DNA of 41,031 nucleotides from Acidihalobacter sp. (GTDB lineage Bacteria; Pseudomonadota; Gammaproteobacteria; DSM-5130; Acidihalobacteraceae): contig JALUXU010000056.1 of assembly GCA_027013225.1 (NCBI GenBank), positions 1 to 41,031 on the forward strand, given 5' to 3'. Positions 36,302 through 41,031 of the stretch are shown piece after piece. Positions within the stretch are counted from its first letter, which is position 1. Each line of letters opens with the position of its first letter. The notes beneath the pieces were generated by a model. It was not told the origin of the DNA. It did not search any database and saw only the letters and a list, made by a program, of their open reading frames with translations. The position numbers and the translations under genes were made by a program.

Positions 36302-36937
36302 ATGCGCAACGATGCCCAGCCACTGCACATTCATCATATGGGACAGTGCGCCTATGAGCCTGTTTGGCATGCGATGCGTGATTTTACTGCCGCGCGCCGC
36401 CCATCCACGGTTGATGAATTCTGGCTCGTGGAGCATCCGTCAGTATTCACCCTCGGCCAGGCCGGGCGGTTAGAACACGTGTTGGCCGCCGGAGACATTC
36501 CCGTGGTTCGCACGGATCGCGGTGGCCAAGTGACCTACCATGGGCCGGGGCAGATTGTTCTCTATACCCTGATTGACATGCGGCGCCGGAAGCTTGGCGT
36601 GCGAACACTTGTAGATGCGCTCGAGTTTAGTGTCATTAGGTTCTTGAGCGATCATGGCGTCTCTGCGGAAAGTCGCCCCGATGCTCCGGGGGTCTATGTT
36701 CAAGAGCGTAAAATCGCTTCGTTGGCTCTGAGGATCAGGCGAGGCTGCAGTTATCATGGCTTGGCTTTCAATCTGGATATGGATCTCGAGCCATTCAACC
36801 GGATAAATCCGTGTGGATTTCGTGGATTGCGCGTTACCTGTTTGTCCGATTTTGGAGTTCGCTTGAGTTGGCACGAGTCCGCGCTGGCGTTGTCAGCGCA
36901 GTTGGCTGATATTTTGGGGTATCGGCATGAAATCTGA
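36302..36937 (+). CDS. lipB: octanoyl-[acyl-carrier-protein]:protein N-octanoyltransferase
   Basis: Predicted 211-aa enzyme transferring octanoate from ACP to lipoyl domains of 2-oxoacid dehydrogenases and GcvH. The active-site Lys137 (VQERKIASLALR) and Cys171 (RINPCGFRGL) are both present, matching Lys135 and Cys169 of E. coli-type enzymes. TDRGGQVTYHGPGQIVLY is the family signature. It lies 12 nt after ybeD and 12 nt before lipA, so octanoyl transfer and sulfur insertion are encoded together. Confidence 0.96.
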   Translation: MRNDAQPLHIHHMGQCAYEPVWHAMRDFTAARRPSTVDEFWLVEHPSVFTLGQAGRLEHVLAAGDIPVVRTDRGGQVTYHGPGQIVLYTLIDMRRRKLGVRTLVDALEFSVIRFLSDHGVSAESRPDAPGVYVQERKIASLALRIRRGCSYHGLAFNLDMDLEPFNRINPCGFRGLRVTCLSDFGVRLSWHESALALSAQLADILGYRHEI

Positions 36938-36949
36938 GAAGATAAGGCG

Positions 36950-37909
36950 ATGAATGATAAAGGCATCAGAAGGGCAGAGCGTGGAGTGAAGCAGCGGGGT
37001 GCCGAAAAGATGGCGCGCATTCCAATCAAGATTCAGTCCACGGAAGAAGTTCCACGCAAGCCCGAATGGATTCGGGTGAAGGCGCCAGTGGGCCCCAAAG
37101 TGCAACGGCTCAAGCAGGTCTTGCGAGAGCAATCCTTGCACACTGTCTGCGAGGAGGCTGCTTGTCCCAATCTTGGGGAATGTTTCTCCCACGGTACGGC
37201 CACGTTCATGATTATGGGTGATATATGTACACGCCGCTGTCCTTTTTGTGACGTGGCGCATGGGCGTCCTGCGCCTTTGAATGACATGGAGCCCCAGCAT
37301 CTTGCAGATACGGTACAAGCCATGGGGTTAAAGTATGTGGTGATCACCTCCGTGGACAGGGATGACCTGCGAGATGGTGGCGCCGCTCATTTCGCGGCTT
37401 GCATTCGCAAGGTTCGGGAGCGTAATCTGGGCATAAAGATCGAGGTATTGGTTCCGGATTTTCGCGGCCGTATGGATGTGGCGCTCAAACATCTCAGCGT
37501 GGTGCCGCCGGATGTATTCAATCACAACTTGGAAACGGTGCCGCGCCTCTATCGTCAAGCGCGGCCTGGCGCAGACTATCAGTGGTCACTAGGATTGCTT
37601 GAACGATTCAAGCAAAAGAACCCACAAGTACCGACTAAATCAGGATTGATGCTCGGTTTGGGTGAGTCATTGGTGGAGATCAGGGATGTTATGCGCGATC
37701 TACGCGAAAGTGATGTCGACATGTTGACCTTGGGACAATATCTCCAGCCATCTCGCCATCATCTGCCGGTGCGGCGATTCGTTCATCCTGACGAGTTTGC
37801 TGCCCTTGAGGAATATGGGCGGTCTTTGGGATTTGTGCATGTGGCCAGCGGCCCGCTTGTACGCTCCTCTTACCATGCCGACAAGCAAGCCTCAGAAGTG
37901 GTTGAATAG
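36950..37909 (+). CDS. lipA: lipoyl synthase
   Basis: Predicted 319-aa radical-SAM enzyme inserting two sulfurs into octanoyl groups. The auxiliary cluster Cys are 67, 72 and 78 in [12 protein letters not shown]; the radical-SAM Cys are 93, 97 and 100 in [20 protein letters not shown] and the C-terminal [13 protein letters not shown] (conserved Ser) are intact. AAGG precedes ATG 36950. This is the last gene of the plus-strand block that begins near ppa. Confidence 0.97.
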   Translation: MNDKGIRRAERGVKQRGAEKMARIPIKIQSTEEVPRKPEWIRVKAPVGPKVQRLKQVLREQSLHTVCEEAACPNLGECFSHGTATFMIMGDICTRRCPFCDVAHGRPAPLNDMEPQHLADTVQAMGLKYVVITSVDRDDLRDGGAAHFAACIRKVRERNLGIKIEVLVPDFRGRMDVALKHLSVVPPDVFNHNLETVPRLYRQARPGADYQWSLGLLERFKQKNPQVPTKSGLMLGLGESLVEIRDVMRDLRESDVDMLTLGQYLQPSRHHLPVRRFVHPDEFAALEEYGRSLGFVHVASGPLVRSSYHADKQASEVVE

Positions 37910-38220
37910 ATTATACAGTTTTAATATTGAGGCAGGTGGTCCACGAAAAAGAGCAATTCCTTTGCGGTCGGGGATAACCTATTTGAACATTCATGCCTTC
38001 GATAAAGGCGACAATCTCCAAGAGCATCCCGTATTGCTTTTAGGCTTTGCTTGCCGTCTATCATATATTTTAATTGTGTAAAGACCACATTATAAATTAA
38101 CATTAAGAGGCGAAAGAGGGTCTGGTTTTTTTGATCTGTGGCGCCAGCCGGATAATGCAAGGTTGCCCAGCTCACTAATTACCTGTAACGCTTAACAAGC
38201 CAAAAGCAAGATAGAACATC
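37910..38220. other. 311-nt AT-rich intergenic region between lipA and mltD
   Basis: No coding region is supported. The composition is visibly more AT-rich than the flanking genes. It contains a TATAAA hexamer at 38091-38096 with only a poor -35 (TTTTAA, 17 bp upstream) and a GATAAT at 38151-38156; either could drive mltD. A short GCCTT/AAGGC stem at about 37993-38006 is too weak to be called a terminator. Confidence 0.6.
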
Positions 38221-40248
38221 ATGGCCTCGAATAACATGAAAATGAACCTCAAGCCATTGACGTACTTTGGCGGCTTCATATTGCTCTCTACCTTGGGTGG
38301 TTGCGCCAGTTTGACTGGGACGCCTTTGGCGTACACGGGATCAGCGGGCAATGTCGCAAACACAAAGGCGGTTAAAACAAGCAATACAGGCCTTTCGATT
38401 GCCGAGCTTGCTAGTTTGCCGCTGACTCCCTCCGAACAAACCGCTGCTAAGAAAGCCAGCATCAAAGCTGAAGGTTTGTGGGCGGTTATCCGGCAAGATT
38501 ATGGTATGCCGATGGAAACCGCCCATCCGCGGGTCGAACGTGCTCTTGCCATGTTCACTCGATACCCTCACTATTTGACAAAGGTTTCTGCGCGGGCCAA
38601 ACCCTACCTGGCTTATATCGTCGCTCAGTTAAAACGTCGTCATATGCCTTTGGCTCTGGCTTTGCTGCCGATCGTGGAAAGCGGCTATGATCCTTATGCG
38701 TATTCGAGCAGCGCGGCTGGAGGGCTATGGCAGTTTACCCCCGGGACCGCGAGACATTTCGGCGTGCGCATGAACTGGTGGTACGACGGAAGACGTTCAC
38801 TATGCGCCTCAACCAACGCCGCTCTCAATTACCTTGAGCAGTTGCATCAGAGATTTGGTAGCTGGTATTTGGCGCTTGCCGCTTACAACAGTGGCGCAGG
38901 CACAGTGCAGTGGGCGATAAATTACAATAAGGCGCGAGGCTTGCCAACGGATTATTGGGCATTGCCTTTGCCGGCGCAGACGCAATTTTATGTGCCCAAA
39001 CTTGTCGCTCTGATGGAAATTTTCTCCGATCCAGCGCGTTACCATGTCAAACTTGTCGATATTCCGGCCAAAGATGGCTTGGAAGTCGTTCCCTTGCATC
39101 ATCAAATCGACCTCAATCTAGCAGCGCGTTTGGCTGGGGTGTCTTTAACAAAATTACGTGAACTCAATCCGGGCTATAGCCGGTGGGCAACGCCGCCTGA
39201 CGGGTCGTACAATCTTGTATTGCCGCGTACTCGGGCGGCAGTTTTCTTGAAGCGTCTTCAGAGCACGCCTGCCACCGAACGGGTTACCTGGGTGCGCCAA
39301 CAGGTGCGATCAGGGGATACTTTAAGTGGCTTTGCAGCTCGTTATGGTACAACGGTGGCGGTATTAAGGCGTATCAATGGACTACGGGGTAATCTGATTC
39401 GAGTAGGCCAATCCTTGCTTCTCCCCCAAGGCGCCGTGGCTTATGCGGCGGCCCACGCGCCCACAACCACTCCGCCGTTGCGCTACCGGGTTCGTAGCGG
39501 CGACTCACTTTGGTCGATTGCGAATCAGTACGGGCTGACGATTGCTGATCTGCGACGCTGGAACAACCTTCCTTCCGGACATTTGCTCCATGTGGGGGAG
39601 GTGCTGCGCTTGCGACCCGCCAAGAATGTCACGCCGCTGGCTCATATTGTGCAAGCCGCTTATGTGAAGCCTGAGCGCGCTACCGGAAAATGGATAAACA
39701 TCACGGTATCATCGGGCGAGACCTTATGGAGCATTGCCCAGAAATACCATACGTCATATACAGCGTTGGCCAAGTGGAATGATTTGAATCCAAATAAGAT
39801 GTTGTCTCCGGGCATGAAGCTTGCTGTTTATGATAATGCGTCTCTGAAAAGTTCTGTTGCTACGGGTGGATCTCCTGTTGTTGCAAGGGGCCGAGCAACA
39901 TCGGCGAACACACTGAAGGCGAAAGCAGCAGTAATTGTGCATTCCGGAGATACTCTTTGGTCTATTGCCCAGCAAGAAGGGGTTTCTCCAAAGCAAATCG
40001 CCGCTTGGAACAATATTCCGGTCGACGCTGTGCTACACCCAGGAATGAGGTTATGGTTGCATTTGGCGCCTAACCACAAAGCGGTTTCATCGGCATCATC
40101 ACGCTCACTAAAAACAGTGATCGTACGTCCTGGAGATAGTTTGTGGTCTATTGCTGCGGCGCATAATATGCCTGTCGAGCGGTTGGTGCGGATCAATGAC
40201 ATCAAGCCAAATCAGGTCTTGCGTCCGGGCATGCAGCTTCGCATCTGA
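38221..40248 (+). CDS. mltD: MltD-type membrane-bound lytic transglycosylase with five LysM repeats
   Basis: Predicted 675-aa lipoprotein cleaving peptidoglycan glycan strands. The lipobox STLGGC places the lipidated Cys at about 28. The SLT domain (about residues 100-270) has catalytic Glu153 in LLPIVESGYDP, then SSAAGGLWQFTPGTA and LALAAYNSGAGTV. Five LysM repeats follow at about 360-405, 421-466, 491-536, 570-614 and 632-675, each with a SGDTLWSIA-like core. E. coli MltD has two or three. The start is ATG 38221; ATG 38236 and 38242 are alternatives and none has a clear ribosome-binding site. It is monocistronic. Confidence 0.94.
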   Translation: MASNNMKMNLKPLTYFGGFILLSTLGGCASLTGTPLAYTGSAGNVANTKAVKTSNTGLSIAELASLPLTPSEQTAAKKASIKAEGLWAVIRQDYGMPMETAHPRVERALAMFTRYPHYLTKVSARAKPYLAYIVAQLKRRHMPLALALLPIVESGYDPYAYSSSAAGGLWQFTPGTARHFGVRMNWWYDGRRSLCASTNAALNYLEQLHQRFGSWYLALAAYNSGAGTVQWAINYNKARGLPTDYWALPLPAQTQFYVPKLVALMEIFSDPARYHVKLVDIPAKDGLEVVPLHHQIDLNLAARLAGVSLTKLRELNPGYSRWATPPDGSYNLVLPRTRAAVFLKRLQSTPATERVTWVRQQVRSGDTLSGFAARYGTTVAVLRRINGLRGNLIRVGQSLLLPQGAVAYAAAHAPTTTPPLRYRVRSGDSLWSIANQYGLTIADLRRWNNLPSGHLLHVGEVLRLRPAKNVTPLAHIVQAAYVKPERATGKWINITVSSGETLWSIAQKYHTSYTALAKWNDLNPNKMLSPGMKLAVYDNASLKSSVATGGSPVVARGRATSANTLKAKAAVIVHSGDTLWSIAQQEGVSPKQIAAWNNIPVDAVLHPGMRLWLHLAPNHKAVSSASSRSLKTVIVRPGDSLWSIAAAHNMPVERLVRINDIKPNQVLRPGMQLRI

Positions 40249-40377
40249 GGTAGGTGGGCCGAAATCGGAGTGTCGGGTTAAGTAATAACGGGTAGGGAAC
40301 GTTAGGGAATAATTATGAAAATGCGCCCTATTGGTTGGTTCAATTTTCTTGTTTTGTAATGCAGGGCCTGCGAAGGG

Positions 40378-40875
40378 TCATTTCATGCGGGGCGATCCCC
40401 GCAAATTGAATGTAGGCCTGTTAACCCTATCAATCAAATTGTGGCGCTTCAGCCACAGCCTCGCATCTTCGGCGTCCTGCTCGAACCAGGCGGAGGTTCT
40501 TCCGAGCCTAAAGCTGTAGCCCCATGCGTCCATATCTTGCATCAAGCGATTGCGGCTGATATTTGGCAAGTGGTCTGCCAGGAGTATTTGTAGGTAACAC
40601 ACCGCGTTTTCTTCGGCTTCATCTCCTCCAGCGTCGGTATGTAATTCTTCCCTGCGGAAAGGATCCATGCAGATGACATGGCATGCTTCGTGAAGCATAG
40701 AATGAATGGGGGTGTCGGGACGGACAAATATGCGGGTTCCGATCAAACCCGCCTCGGGTTCTCCCCAAAAAGACCCGGGGATGTCCTTTCCTTGAGGAAT
40801 CCAGACTAGTTCAAGCCGGTATTTATTAAGTAAATCATTCACACTTACTGGTGGAAGATTAGATAGTGTCAGCAT
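40378..40875 (-). CDS. unassigned HExxH-motif protein
   Basis: Predicted 165-aa protein I cannot place in a named family. It has no signal peptide and looks cytosolic. The central LHEACHVI gives an HExxH zinc-protease-like motif (His62, Glu63, His66). An acidic run GGDEAEENAV (residues 83-92) 20 or more residues later could supply a third Glu ligand, as in gluzincins. Other features: a conserved-looking FWGEPEAGLIGTRIFV before the motif and a basic C-terminus. A TGCGGGG/CCCCGCA hairpin (40386-40403) lies at the 3' end of the coding region. No clear ribosome-binding site precedes ATG 40875, but a structured segment does. The coding-like composition and the motif make it a likely real gene. Confidence 0.75.
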   Translation of the reverse strand: MLTLSNLPPVSVNDLLNKYRLELVWIPQGKDIPGSFWGEPEAGLIGTRIFVRPDTPIHSMLHEACHVICMDPFRREELHTDAGGDEAEENAVCYLQILLADHLPNISRNRLMQDMDAWGYSFRLGRTSAWFEQDAEDARLWLKRHNLIDRVNRPTFNLRGSPRMK

Positions 40876-40904
40876 GAATCCGCTTTACTCGAAGGTAGTT
40901 GTTT

Positions 40905-41031
40905 TGTAAGCGCCAAGGTATCCACCCCCTTGACGCCTGATCCCCAGAGGTGACAAGGCCCCACCAGCGTCCTTGCCAATGGGGCCTTACGGGAACCGGT
41001 GCGAACATTCCTTATCCGCTGATGACATTCC
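40905..41031 (-). ncRNA. candidate structured RNA or leader, cut by window edge
   Basis: Two strong hairpins occur upstream of the HExxH gene. Hairpin A pairs 40928-40936 with 40910-40918 (9 bp). Hairpin B pairs 40976-40988 with 40955-40967 (13 bp, 8-nt loop). On the minus strand all positions pair; on the plus strand the same stems contain four A-C mismatches (one in A, three in B), because G-U pairs become A-C. This asymmetry argues for a minus-strand transcript. There is no U-run, so neither is an ordinary terminator. A GTTCGCACCGG stretch loosely recalls 6S RNA but the rest does not fit. The 5' end lies outside the window. Confidence 0.4.

Noticed and set aside
35504-36436. Minus-strand open frame (310 codons) across dat, ybeD and lipB
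   Set aside because: Runs across three recognised genes and a gene boundary; no family resemblance.
37921-38175. Minus-strand open frame (84 codons) between lipA and mltD
   Set aside because: No ribosome-binding site or known homology, and AT-rich non-coding-like composition.
40386-40403. TGCGGGG/CCCCGCA hairpin as a terminator between mltD and the HExxH gene
   Set aside because: The stem is good but lies inside the HExxH coding end and has no T-run on either side.
40905-41031. 6S RNA (ssrS) or signal-recognition RNA
   Set aside because: A GTTCGCACCGG piece and a CACCT...TCAAGG piece recall 6S, but the long apical arm is lacking; the SRP core motif GGAAGGAAGCAGCC is absent. Left as an unassigned structured segment.

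Overview
The window is a stretch of G+C-rich, gene-dense bacterial chromosome. Gene content and order point to a gammaproteobacterium or a close relative such as an acidithiobacillium. The evidence is the lptD-surA-pdxA-rsmA, coaBC-dut-algC-argB and mrdA-rodA-mltB-rlpA-dacC-(dat)-ybeD-lipB-lipA gene orders, plus LPS and outer-membrane functions. I see no phage, transposon, CRISPR array, rRNA or tRNA. Nearly everything is recognisable housekeeping, so the unusual points are details rather than a large unknown system.

Layout. 1-6360: an fkpB-type prolyl isomerase (-) diverges from a Prx6-type peroxiredoxin (+) that ends at a clear terminator. A (+) lipid operon follows: acyl-CoA synthetase, YciA-like thioesterase, FadL-like porin and AcuI/YhdH reductase. 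6425-8625: mdh and a short malic enzyme (-). 8731-10081: pyrE and a DUF4124 coiled-coil protein (+). 10078-14072: the coaBC-dut-algC-argB block (-). 14166-16440: a pterin cluster of folB, an MBL-fold hydrolase and a folK-like gene (+), facing folM (-). 16492-17655: a MidA-type methyltransferase (+).

17715-26860 (all -): adk, lptD, surA, pdxA, rsmA, then tal, pgl and glk. Several of these genes overlap by a few bases. Envelope biogenesis (LptD and its chaperone SurA) thus sits next to ribosome maturation, vitamin B6 synthesis and sugar-phosphate metabolism. 27042-37909 (all +): ppa, then the rod-shape and cell-wall block (PBP2, RodA, lytic transglycosylase B, two tandem RlpA-like lipoproteins, a PBP5/6-type carboxypeptidase), a D-amino-acid transaminase, YbeD, LipB and LipA. 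38221-40248: an MltD-type transglycosylase with five LysM repeats. 40378-40875 (-): an unassigned HExxH protein, preceded by a strongly structured DNA/RNA segment that runs off the window edge.

Most interesting points: (1) an MBL-fold hydrolase translationally coupled between folB and folK, a candidate for a missing pterin phosphate-removal step; (2) two consecutive RlpA paralogs that both have Ser where the Pseudomonas enzyme has a functionally important His; (3) a structured segment at the right edge whose base pairing consistently favours a minus-strand RNA; (4) the orphan HExxH protein beside it; (5) a perfect 15-bp in-frame duplication in the peroxiredoxin C-terminal Cys motif.
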